Source: Parasponia andersonii
Taxonomy: Eukaryota; Streptophyta; Magnoliopsida; Rosales; Cannabaceae
DNA: 64,000 nt
Reading direction: 5' to 3'
NCBI GenBank assembly: GCA_002914805.1
Contig: JXTB01000414.1
Coordinates: 1 to 64,000 of the forward strand
Each line of letters starts with the position of its first letter. The first letter of the stretch is position 1. This document shows, in pieces, positions 52,365 to 64,000 of the stretch. The notes under the pieces are model-generated. The model ran no database searches. It had not been told where the DNA came from and saw only the letters and a list, made by a program, of their open reading frames with translations. Both the position numbers and the translations under genes were made by a program.

Positions 52365-53253
52365 TCTTTAATTTGGCTCTTTTTTATTTTTGGGGCGATT
52401 GGACAATATATCCAAGAGTTGTCTTCCTTGATGAGGATGTCTGAAGTGTCTGGCTTTTATATCACGGAGTGCTTAATATGAAGCAAAGAAAATCATAGAA
52501 ATTAGATTTTTGCAATGTACATGTACACAACTACACACATAAAATAACAATATCTATTGAAAACATCATAGTAACATACAACAACATCTATTGAAAATAT
52601 CATAGTAGTATATGGACTCATCATACGTACCGATCGAATCTATAGTACGAACCAAGGGAAACCGTAAAAAATAATAATAAAAATAATAGTGTTATTTAAC
52701 TAGTCCACGTTTGAAACGCGAACTTGTGTTATCAACTAGAATATTTTTGTACGGAGGCTATAGTACGAACTAAGGAAAACCGTAGAAGAAGATATTTAAC
52801 TAGACTGGAAGCCAAAGGTCAATGTTGCTTATTTCTGTGAGCCTTTGGGTCTGTTCTGTGAATTTCTATTCTAAATTGGTATTTGCCAAAGAAAGAAAAT
52901 AGATGTCACTTTTGTTTAGAACGTTCTCACACTCAAACTAGTGCTAAATTGTACGTACTACATAGATCTGTCCTATGGGAGGGAATGCGGAAGTCTTAGC
53001 TATCTAAAGAACAGATACCAGTAAGTACGTTATGAAATAATTTTCATTCTACTTTTGCTGTGGAATTTTTCGATATGTACATTTAACAGTCTTTTATATA
53101 CAGTTCCGGAGGAAAACAAAAGAAGGAACACCGAGATGTCCATTCTGGGCTCATTTACATTTACAAGGCACCCCCATATTCTTAGAATGGTGACATTCCT
53201 TTTTCCCTCGTTCTCACAAGTAATTTTACCAAGTTTCTAACTTAATCCGAATT
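52365..53253. other. intergenic spacer, no gene seen
   Basis: Upstream DNA of the terpene synthase pseudogene and 3' flank of the RSH gene. A repeated motif (TATAGTACGAACCAAGG / TATAGTACGAACTAAGG, about 52641 and 52760) is the only structure noticed. Confidence 0.5.
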
Positions 53254-56200
53254 TCAAATTCTGACTTCAACCACATCACCATCTTTTAGCTTCGTATTGG
53301 GCAACACCAATTGGCCATTGACCAAAACCAGTTTTCCCTCAACTCCTACTCTTCTAGCAGCATCTGCTGCAGTGCTACCGGTACTCAATCTCATGATCTC
53401 ACCGTGGGGCCAGCAAACAATAACCACTTCCCCAAGAACAACCGAACCATGAGACTTTCCTCTTAGCTTTTCCTGTCCAAGACTTGCTTCTGTGTGTAGT
53501 TGCTCTTCCCACCGCAGCATTGTCCTTAGTAGACGCACCTAGAAATTGAAAACTAACATTAGCTTCTAGAACCTTCTGCTGCTGGATGTGTTTAAGTGTG
53601 ATTTTCGTCACTGTAGTGTTAAACAGACAATCAAATCCATAGTTATACAAGTAGTTAAGATAGTACTAGTTATACATCTCTGAGCCATAACTTATACATC
53701 AGAACCACACATTTCCTAATGTAAGCAAGAAATTAAAGTCAATAATTTCAAATGAAAATGTTCCATGCTAGTCATCAACAACTGGTTTAGATGGTGAGAA
53801 TGTTAGGCAAACCTTGTTATTGATGCTACTCTCCATGGAGCCCCATGAAACTCCATTTAAGCTTGGCCTTGATGTATAATAATCAAGCTGTTTGCCATCA
53901 AAGACAGCAGACATAACAGCCCAGTAGTCAGATTCTTCTTGGTCCGTCAAATCAATGACCTGAAGGAAGGTTGGCAGTAGCCGCCCAAATTGATCTTGCT
54001 GCTTGGAAAAAGAAACTTTAAGCAATCTTTACCAGAAAGTTCAACAAACGCTTCAGTTATACTTCTCAAGGCAAAGCAGTACACTGATCCACGTTATACA
54101 TTCAAAAGTTCAATAAACGAGCTCAAATTGATCTTATATTTTCTTTGAATAACACATTTTGAGCATACCTTGTGGTACATACCATCCCGAGAAAGTGTAT
54201 ACTTCTCTAGGCAAGTACACCAATCTCCATGTCCTGGTTCGCACCACCACTCGTCGGAGACCTGGAAGCCATTAAACACACAATAAATTAACACCATACC
54301 ACCCATTCAGCTAGTCGTGATTAAGGTACTCCCATAAACTTGTGCATTTTCAACTCAACTCTCTTGGAGCTCTAATTTTTATATTTTATCTACTTCAACA
54401 TATATATACTGAGTTAAGTGAATGAAGAAGAACATAATACATTTTAGGTAAAGGCCTTCTAAGATGTGAAATAAATCTCTGAACAAAGTCACCAATTAAC
54501 TGAGATTGTCAAATCAAGATAAAAGTAAAATCAAAATCAACCTTTTTGTATAACCTTGCATAAGCTTCCCACCGCTTCATTTGGGAGGAAGATCTTCTAT
54601 CAGCTACTGCTTCAGAAGCTGCTAGTCCAAAGCTCACAGCAACAAGCAACTCCCTTCCGCCCTTTTCTACTCTGCAGATTCAATTTTGATAGACATGCTA
54701 CTGGTTAATGACCTTACACTTGAAATTATATCCATTAGACATGATCAAGGTACATACCTAATAATGACAGCAGCAAGAAGATGACTTCCTTCGACTCTAA
54801 GTACTGGATGTCCAGTTTTCAGCAAACTGTACTTTTGTAACAAATTGGATTCTATGGAATTTTGTTCTTCAATATCTTTGGAGAAATAGGAAGTGGTTTC
54901 CACTTCAGATTCATCTGTGCTGCTTTCAGAAGATAACTGGTTTCCAGATTCTTTATAAAGCCAATGAGCTGCTAATCCATGTTCAGCATATTCATGCATC
55001 CTCTGGAAAAGAGATTTACTCAACAGCTAAATTAAAAGATACAAGAAAGAAATCCCGAGTTCTTTACAGTTAGAAGAAGTTTGCAACCTACCTGTGATCG
55101 TATTTGAACTTCCAATGGTGATCGCTCAGGACCTTGTACTGCAGTGTGTAGAGACTACAAATAGAAATTTGAAGTTTGTGTAATTATCTACCCAAAGAAA
55201 TAGCAAGAATTACTAGAGCAACTTCCAATTTGTAGTGAAACTATAGGGGCAAATCCAACCTGATAACCACTAGGCTTTGGATTGACAATGTAATCGTCGA
55301 ATTCACCATCAATGGGGGTCCAAAGTCTGCATACAAACCGATATATGCCATTATCATGACTGGGAAATTTATGATATGCAGATGCCATGAGTCTCTACCT
55401 CACTACTTTAAACAAGTTGACAAAGATGTAAGACCTCTTGAAAATATATATCCACATTTGTAACACTAGGGAACAACTCAACACAAAAAAGTACTTCACA
55501 CATCAAGACCTCTTGAAAATATATATCCACATTTGTAACACTAGGGAACAACTCAACACAAAAAAGTACTTCACACATCACACACGCACCCCCCCCCCCC
55601 CAAAAAAAAAAAACACAGTTGTATACCGACTTACGGGATTAAAAATCCCTGCTGCTATGTCAAGTCAAAGTGGTATTTATGTAGCCACCAATATTTATTT
55701 GATAGCGTGTAAATATAAAGAAAACAGAAGGTTTAGTTTGGTTTACTTGTGTACAATGTTGAGAAGACTATAACAACACTGAACAGCAGGTCCATGAAGA
55801 GTTCCATTCTTGTCCCCAACAACTACCCTTAACGCACGAGCATCATACACTTGGTCAATGTCGACATCCTTTCTTTTCATCTACAGAAAACATAGATTAA
55901 TATGTAAAATTTGAAACTCAAATGGAATTCTAAAATAAGGGTCCTTTGTCTAATCTCTAAACAATGAAGATAAGAATATTTTAGCAAATATTAAAACCAA
56001 CTATCAATAGAAGCATTAACTTAAAGTAATGGTAAATGCATAGTCTGCTTTGTTTGGATTTGAGGCACAGAAAAGTGCTACTGTTTGCGTTTATCTCAAA
56101 CATAAGAATGAAATAATTGTACAGGCAAGGGTGAAAAAAAATCCATCTAACTTGGCCACAAAGGCGTATGACCCAATTTTGGAATAGGAGAGTTTAAAAT

Positions 56201-57916
56201 TTTAGGTCATTTTACAATGGAATAAAAAGTAGAAAGTTATGATAAGCATAAATAATTATGCGTCACCATTCATCTTATCCTTGAGAAGAGAATTCCTCTG
56301 TTGAGATCTAATTATCATGTCAACCAATAACATGTCTCATCAGTTCTGCACCAATCTTAAACTATCTATTAGGCCACCACGAGAGTGCAGACTATCCATT
56401 AGGCCACCATGAGAGTGCAGCAACCTAAAGAAAGAAAAATCTATAGACGGATTTTGCTCGGTATCAGACTCGAGGATCCTCCTAGTGCATCAAAATATAA
56501 AATAAAAAAGCTCTTGTTCTCCATAGTAGGCAACCTATAAAAGACTATTTCTCTTACTTTTTGTATAAGTTAGATGAAATTAACACTGCTTCACTATATT
56601 AATTACCTTGCTGTAGATGCTATACAAACTTTTTAGACGGCTGGATAAAGTCACCTCCATCCCTGGGACATAACTGCAGGCACAGAACAAAGAGAGCCTT
56701 TTAGCAATAGCCCAAAATAATTCTGATTTTCAATCAGTACAGTAGATGAATTTTGTTAGATTATATAATCACGTGTCATAATCTATAATTAAAAAATTAC
56801 AAGCAGAAACAATAAAAAGGTGAAAGCAGAACATACGAAGTTGAAATAATCAGCTCCCGTTCAAGTGCTTCCTCACAAACTACCAGAGATGCTAAAGCAA
56901 TGACAGCATCTCGCACAACCTTCGGGCGTGTCTGCATCTCTAGACCTTTTCCTAGATTATTAAGAAATCTGGAGCGCTTTCTTCTATCTAACAAGACATC
57001 AAATGGCAACACAGCTTCCAAAAGATCCTGAAAATAAATATGACATAACAACAGATAAGCAGTTAGCTTAAATTTAACTAATTTCCAACTTAATCTTCAC
57101 TCTGCATATAGTCTTGATTTTACAGCCATCCCCCATTCCCCAAAGCAGTTTCTTCCAACTTATTTCTTTGCAAGTTTTAACTAATGCATTTCAGCAAAGA
57201 GCATACCTTCATGCTTATGACATCATCAATTTCCATGGACCCCTCATAATCACATTCAGAGCTTTTCTTATCCAAGGGTTGCAAGCTGGCTCTTGCACAT
57301 AATCTTTTTGTGTATCCAGCTTTGCTGCTAGGGCTCCACATAGAAGCTAGATCAGCTCTCATTTTCTGAAAGATTTGAGGCTGCATAGGATGTGAACAAG
57401 ACATACAATGAAAACATGAGTTGCAGATGCTCAAATGACAAGTGCATGAACTTGGAGCTAATTAGTCACTGTTAGCTACAGCCAAAGAGATATAAGTGAC
57501 CTGAAGAACAGCAAAGCACAAATCTTCCAGTTCAGCTTTCAATGCCCACAAGCCCAATCTTGAAGCAAGTGAACACCAAACAGCGAGTGTTTCCTTTGCA
57601 ACAGCTTGAGCCTTTTGCAATGGCAGGGCATAACTGTAGAAGAATGTCATATAGAGTTTGACAAATTGCTACTATTTGAGTGTAAGTTTTTGGTGTGAGA
57701 TAAGAACGAAAAATAAGAAAAGTAAAAGAATAAATCGCACAAATATTATTAGTCAACCCATAATTGTGTTTGAACACAAACAAAAGATTAACGAAAATAC
57801 ATAGAAAATAGATAAACGTAAAACGACAGTATTATGAGTCCACATTAAGGAATTAATGAAGACTAAAACAATACTTACCCTACAAGAAACAAAATTATGA
57901 TGCGCATGAAGTTGCA

Positions 57917-57952
<36 letters not shown>

Positions 57953-60074
57953 AGACACACAAATAAAAAAGTTGAGAATTAATACATGGTTCTCATATTG
58001 TGAAGACGATCAGCGAGCTTGATAAGAACAACTCGTGGATCGTCAACCATTCCCAAGAGCATGACTCGTAAATTGTTCGCCTGATATGTAAACAAAGCCA
58101 GTATGAGATGTAGAAAAATGAAAAACTGATCTTGGTTCTCATACATTCTCTCATGTTTAAGAAAAAGCTAATAAATTCAGTGAGCACAAATACATCAATA
58201 CAACAAATGCCCACACACAATCTTTTCTTGAGGATAAATAACTGAGCACATGTGCACTTTGAGTAAGTAATGCCTCGTGGATTAGTGCAACCGAGCACAT
58301 TTTGGTGAGGAACAGGAAAATTTCCTAATAATATCTCTCTTAGAAATTATATAAATATCAAACTTAAAATTATATGCATTAGTAGTAGAAGAGACGCAAT
58401 CAAATTCCAACAAAGAGACCTCAGCAGAAGCTTCTGCATTAAAAGGCACTTCGACAACGCAATAAATTGACAGCACTAAATAAGATTTAAGGTTACCTAA
58501 CATTCCTTAGATCATTATAGCAGACCATATACAAAATTTATCATGACACTAGGATTAGAGAATTATCTTAGACAGTGTGATGATGTCAATACCACCAATA
58601 ACTCAATTTTACCACCCATATTATGGCTAATTACTACCAACACATAGAGAATAGGTTATATACCTCTTCATGCCCAAAGGTACCGGTGTCTACATTTATT
58701 CTCCGATGTCTTCGTAAGAGCTGCACAACAGATTAACATCCGTGTGATAAAATGAGCGACCAAAAAGTTCAGGGAAAAGATGCTCACATAATCCACAATC
58801 AAGTAATACGTTTCTGAAATGTTCAAGCATTATAATTACATAATTGAAACAATACCCCATAAATCACTCTCATCACTGCCATATTGTAACAGGACCAATG
58901 CCCAAAAAATAAATAAACAAAGGAAAACGAAGACTTTAAGCCAGTAAGAGAAAACGGCCAATCAGCTAAACTTCGTATCTCCAAATTTTCTCCTTGAACC
59001 CAGTTTTAACAGGAGCTTCTTACCCTTATATTAATTTTACATTCCTGAGAGATACTAGAATCTGAACTTTTTAACATGAAAAGACATGTAGGTCCACAAA
59101 AAGAAATTTTTTGGGAGAGAAGTTCTTGATATTTCTTCAGACTCCTGAAGTCAAAGGAAACAACAAATCAACACGACCTCATTGCTTTTCATCATAAGCG
59201 GGATCAGATGTCCACAAAAGGCATGGTTATCTTCAATAAAGTAGTATCTTTAAGCATCTGAGACTTCACAGTTTGGAAAATGAATACATTCATATTCTCA
59301 GTTAATGTCCATGGAAAGCAAATTCACAAGATTTGTAACCGTTTTTGTAGGAAAAATAAAATCATAAACTGGGAAAAGCAATATAAAAGATTACACATTT
59401 ATAATTTTGATGATTCGTTTATCATAAGCCATTAGTGATACCTGATTAATATAACTCAACCTGGAAACGCCAGCAACCAACCTAGCTACATCATCACCAA
59501 ATTGCTCTTCTACACTCTGCAAACTTTCACATGTATCATCAACCACGTCATGCAGAATTCCAGCCACAACAGTTTCGACAGCCTGCAGCGGACTCTATGT
59601 CAACAAACGAAATTATGGAACGTAATCTTGTTCAAAGCAATACGAAACATTAGATTTCGGTAAGAGTCAAATTGGTAATATGCTGTAACAGTATGTGAAA
59701 CAAAAGACCAGTTAATTTATATCACATAATTAGGAGTAATAAGAGTAAGATTGGTAGTACTCGGTTGCCAGTAGAGGGAACCAACATAGCCAAGATTCTT
59801 CCGGTATGGATGCAATGCGTCAAATAAGGGTCACCGGTTTTGCGTAGTTGGCCATGGTGAGCTTTCTTCGCAAAGGCAATAGCTTTTTGCACCTGCCTTC
59901 ACAAATGGACAAGTTCCAGAGGCATCAGATCACTAATATTACATGCACACTCTCTCTCTCGCAGTACAAAGCATAGCTTAAGCTAGTGGAGAATGAATAG
60001 ACTATGTATTATACCTTTGGATCACTGAAAATAGGATATCCAGTTACATCTACTCCTTCCAGTATCAGAGAACC

Positions 60075-60118
<44 letters not shown>

Positions 60119-60572
60119 GATTTAGAACACTTGTGAGTCAAATTGTTTGTTTATCGAATTCAAACCAGACAAGATTTTTGCAGAATTACACAGGAAATCG
60201 AGAAGGAAGGAGAAGGAGAAGAAGAAGACCTGGTTGGTCGTCGAGTTTGGGCCACAAGAAATCGACCTTAGTGGAGAGACAAGCGCCGGAGGCAATGGCG
60301 ACGGCGGTGACGGCGACCTGAGTGATGGTGGAGGTGACGGCGCCGTGGAGGGAGGTGGAGCCGGAGGAGGAGGCGGCGGCGGCGGCGGCGATGACGTTGG
60401 CGGAGGTGAAGACGGAGCCGAGGGAGGAGGAGACGGCGAATTTGGGGGCACGCTGGTCGAGGAGGCAACGGAGCTTGGCGGAGGAGCTCCGGAAAAGGAG
60501 GCAGTGGCGATGGAGTCGCTGGGCCAACATAGCGGTTGCGATTGCGCTTGTGGGGCTTTGGCATGAGACCAT
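53254..60572 (-). CDS. plastid-type RelA/SpoT homologue with C-terminal TGS-like domain
   Basis: 18 exons: 60572-60230, 60073-60015, 59892-59761, 59582-59442, 58720-58664, 58080-57986, 57633-57501, 57380-57207, 57027-56837, 56673-56607, 55880-55747, 55326-55260, 55154-55092, 55002-54758, 54671-54542, 54261-54169, 53998-53813, 53538-53254; 864 residues. The Arg/Ser/Ala-rich N-terminus resembles a plastid transit peptide. The (p)ppGpp hydrolase motifs are complete: THCIHTGR (158-165), HDVVDD (189-194), [10 protein letters not shown] (266-275). Synthetase motifs are present: RKD (467-469), [10 protein letters not shown] (476-485), SGYQSLHT (528-535), EVQIR (546-550). The end, from about 805, looks like a TGS domain ([16 protein letters not shown] to [11 protein letters not shown]). 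This differs from RSH1, RSH2/3 and the EF-hand CRSH as I remember them, so no symbol is given. The start at 60572 ([10 protein letters not shown]) is the first in-frame [12 protein letters not shown] at 60530 is an alternative. Confidence 0.88.
55431..55580. repeat. perfect 75-bp tandem duplication in RSH intron 11
   Basis: AGACCTCTTGAAAATATATA...CACACATCA occurs at 55431-55505 and again at 55506-55580 with no difference, followed by a C run and an A run. It is intronic. The identity points to a recent duplication or a copy-number polymorphism. Confidence 0.95.
56361..56420. repeat. 30-bp tandem duplication in RSH intron 10
   Basis: ACTATCTATTAGGCCACCAC and the following GAGAGTGCAG repeat once at 56391-56420 with two C/T differences. 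Confidence 0.9.
60081..60115. repeat. (TA)n microsatellite in RSH intron 1
   Basis: About 17 TA units just beyond the acceptor end of the first intron (exon 2 begins at 60073). Confidence 0.9.
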
Positions 60573-60595
60573 CGTCTTCGCTTGCCACCCTCTCA

Positions 60596-60628
<33 letters not shown>

Positions 60629-60990
60629 GAAATGAAATAAAAAATTTTGGTTGCTAATTCATGTCAGTTGGTGGTTGTGGTGGTTATCGAGTTGGCCTAA
60701 ATAAATAAATAAATAAATAAAATAGTGTTTAGAAGAAGAAGAAGAAGAAGAAGAAAGAAAGCTTAAAGCTTAAAGCTTATATGATTATGAGAGTAAGTTT
60801 TGTGTGGGGGAAAGTTTCTGGCTAGGAATGAATCCACGACTGACCGTTTTCTGTTTGGGTAGTGAGGAATTTTTTAGATTTTTTTTTTCCCCCCCAAGGA
60901 AGAGGGGAGGGAAATTAACGGTAAATAATGCATGATAATCCACGAGAGGAGAGGAGAAGAGGAGAGGAGAGGAGACCCTTAAAAAATGAG
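60573..60990. promoter_or_regulatory. RSH upstream region
   Basis: Upstream of the RSH ATG. A CT tract (60597-60628) lies 25 bp from the start codon, GA on the transcript strand. (AAAT)n (about 60699-60722), (GAA)n (about 60733-60755) and (AGGAG)n-like DNA (about 60945-60973) follow. No gene is seen before the tRNA. Confidence 0.45.
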
Positions 60991-60995
60991 AAAAA
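60991..60995 (-). terminator. Pol III T5 terminator of tRNA-Thr
   Basis: Five T on the minus strand begin two bases after the mature tRNA 3' end, with a second T6 run further on (60982-60987). A T run of four or more is the standard RNA polymerase III stop. Confidence 0.75.
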
Positions 60996-60996
60996 T

Positions 60997-61070
60997 TGCT
61001 CTCGTTGAGAGTCGAACTCAAGACCTCCCGCTTACTAAACGGGTGCTCTAACCAACTGAGCCACGAGAGC
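60997..61070 (-). tRNA. tRNA-Thr (anticodon AGT)
   Basis: The 74-nt minus-strand sequence folds into a full cloverleaf. The acceptor stem GCTCTCG pairs with CGAGAGC and the discriminator is A. The D arm GCTC/GAGC encloses AGTTGGTTA (A box). The anticodon stem CCCGT/GCGGG with loop TTAGTAA gives anticodon AGT (reads ACU, Thr). The T arm TTGAG/CTCAA has loop TTCGACT (B box). There is no intron and no encoded CCA. The G-U pair in the anticodon stem is tolerated. Confidence 0.95.
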
Positions 61071-61987
61071 CTTTGTACCATAACTGATAGTTACAGATCT
61101 CATAGGTTACCATTCCACAAAAGAAAATAGTTTGTAGATTCTGTGGTTCAGAGTACAAATGGCATCATGTTGGTCAACTCGTTTTGTAAATTTTTTTTAC
61201 GTTATCCGAAACCTTGATCTTCTTCAAGAATTAAGTCTTCTTGGATGAGTTCGTACGCCTACACTGATTTTGTTGGCAAAGGTGAAGGAATCCTATATTT
61301 TGTTGCAAACACGCCAACACTGATTTTCTCTGTTTTGTTATTTCCTTTTTCATTTTTATTTTTAAGAAGTACCCACAGACAAAAAATGATAATAATAATA
61401 ATAATAATAAACAAAAAAAGAAACAAAACAAAAGCAAAAAGGGAATCACTAGCCAGCAACACAAACTCCAAATAATGCAAAATGCGTAGAAAATAAAAAT
61501 AGGCTAAAATAATCCCACAAATCGAGTTAATTCTTTGATTCTATGGGCTATATCCACCACGTGGGCAGGGAAACCCAATTACAAGCAAAAATTTACCTTC
61601 TGTTGTGACAGTGTTACTTCATTTGCAAGCTTGAGAGAGAGAGAGAGAGAGNATACAGAATCCTAGCATTTAGGTTTTATATTCATCATCAAAAGGCACA
61701 TCCGGCTAATCTTCAATATACATTGGAGGAAGTTTCGACTTTGACTGCCACCAAGAAGGTCAAAGGCAAAAGCACCTACTGAACGTCATTAGCTTCGGAA
61801 ACAATCAAAAAAATTCAGTCCACGACTTTTCAACGTGCAAAAGGTCAATTCTTCAGCTTTTAACAATTGAAATGCCCCTTTACTCCAAACGAACCTGCGG
61901 ACAGGGAGGAGAAAACTTATAAACGATATTTTGCATTTCAGTGAGTTCTAATTTGGGTGGTAAAGATGAGTGTCTTAACCTGGAAAA
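61071..61987. other. intergenic spacer and ARF 3' flank
   Basis: Holds a (TAA)n tract (61388-61409), a GA tract (61632-61651) followed by the only ambiguous base in the window (n at 61652), and AT-rich unique DNA. The part nearest 61988 is likely the 3' UTR of the minus-strand ARF gene. Confidence 0.55.
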
Positions 61988-63534
<1,547 letters not shown>

Positions 63535-64000
63535 CTAAGCCAACCCCAGATAAAAATGAAGCATAAGGACAGCGGACAAGCACTAAGTGAAATAACTATT
63601 ATAGTTCATTTAATGTTAAAAGATAAGACAACAAAAGCCCGAAATTCAAACAAGCCAAATTAAGACAGTCTAAAAAGCCATCTCCAAATTAATAAAAGCA
63701 GCATCATTAACATTGAACTGAGAATTCTATTTTGTTCTTAAAAGCTTAAACATCTACTCAGTCTTATTACTTTCAAATGAGACTGAGATGCTCAAAACCA
63801 TTTCCATTTGGGTTTTACTAGATTTCAAATAGATTCAAGAGGGCAATAAAAACCCATTTCCATTATTATCCAAAGGAGAAACTTATATATAGAAACGAAA
63901 TTAACATGAATTACAAAAACAGAAAACAGATTTTAAGAAAAAAATTTACAAAGAAAAATCAAATGGCAAGGCATTTTGGCTGCTTGCAAATCACCCATTA
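63535..64000 (-). other. ARF intron 1, partial
   Basis: AT-rich DNA upstream of the acceptor GGCTTAG at 63535. No first exon (an MGQAFRKLF-like start) is found before the window ends, so this is intron continuing past the edge. Confidence 0.6.

Noticed and set aside
55431..55580. CRISPR-like direct repeats
   Set aside because: Two adjacent 75-bp copies without spacers, inside a plant intron: a simple tandem duplication.
53254..60572. Recent bacterial transfer of the RelA/SpoT gene
   Set aside because: The gene has 17 spliceosomal introns and a transit-like leader. RSH genes are ancient in plant nuclear genomes.
60122..60657. Long Pro-rich, Gly-rich and Arg-rich ORFs on both strands over RSH exon 1
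   Set aside because: They are frame shadows of GC-rich exon 1. The frame that splices in phase into the HD domain is the 60572-60230 one, and the others have only low-complexity peptides.

Overview
The window is nuclear DNA from a flowering plant, almost certainly a eudicot and probably a woody rosid. The genes are intron-rich with GT-AG introns, intergenic DNA is AT-rich with many CT/GA, AT and TTA microsatellites, there are copia-type LTR elements and small fold-back elements, and several genes encode plant-specific families (TOPLESS, TPS-b terpene synthase, plastid RelA/SpoT homologue, TIO/FUSED kinase). The species cannot be named from sequence alone. All exon coordinates were joined by hand from splice signals, reading phase and family knowledge; every model closes in phase except where stated.

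Layout, left to right. 1-4446: a minus-strand Ty1/copia retrotransposon. Its 5' LTR, primer site, gag-pol frame and polypurine tract are inside the window, and the 3' LTR runs off the left edge. It carries one nonsense codon and altered integrase residues. 5560-8698 (-): phospholipid scramblase-family protein, 10 exons. 10866-15247 (-): PWWP-domain nuclear protein, 4 exons. A 1.57 kb divergent promoter separates it from 16816-25017 (+), the TIO/FUSED-type kinase with a long C-terminal repeat region, 22 exons, whose third intron has lost its GT donor. 25018-33500: 8.5 kb without a recognisable gene. 34092-42926 (+): TOPLESS-related co-repressor, closest to TPR4, 25 exons. 44384-47176 (+): protein phosphatase 4 regulatory subunit 2, 7 exons, with a non-coding 5' exon.

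47545-52364 (-): terpene synthase remains. There is one TPS-b pseudogene interrupted by a 1.28 kb LTR-like insertion, plus a 3'-end fragment of a second copy. 53254-60572 (-): an 18-exon RelA/SpoT homologue with both hydrolase and synthetase motifs and a C-terminal TGS-like domain. 60997-61070 (-): tRNA-Thr(AGT). 61988-63534 (-): an ARF small GTPase of the ARFB type, first coding exon beyond the right edge.

The genes are ordinary housekeeping and regulatory neighbours rather than a cluster: membrane lipid scrambling, chromatin reading, cytokinesis, transcriptional co-repression, phosphatase regulation, plastid (p)ppGpp signalling and vesicle traffic. I found no convincing new multi-gene system. 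The best leads are the broken TIO splice donor with an in-frame cryptic GC donor behind it, the intact double catalytic set in the divergent RSH protein, the compensated frameshift in the terpene synthase pseudogene, and the C-to-T biased decay of the copia element.
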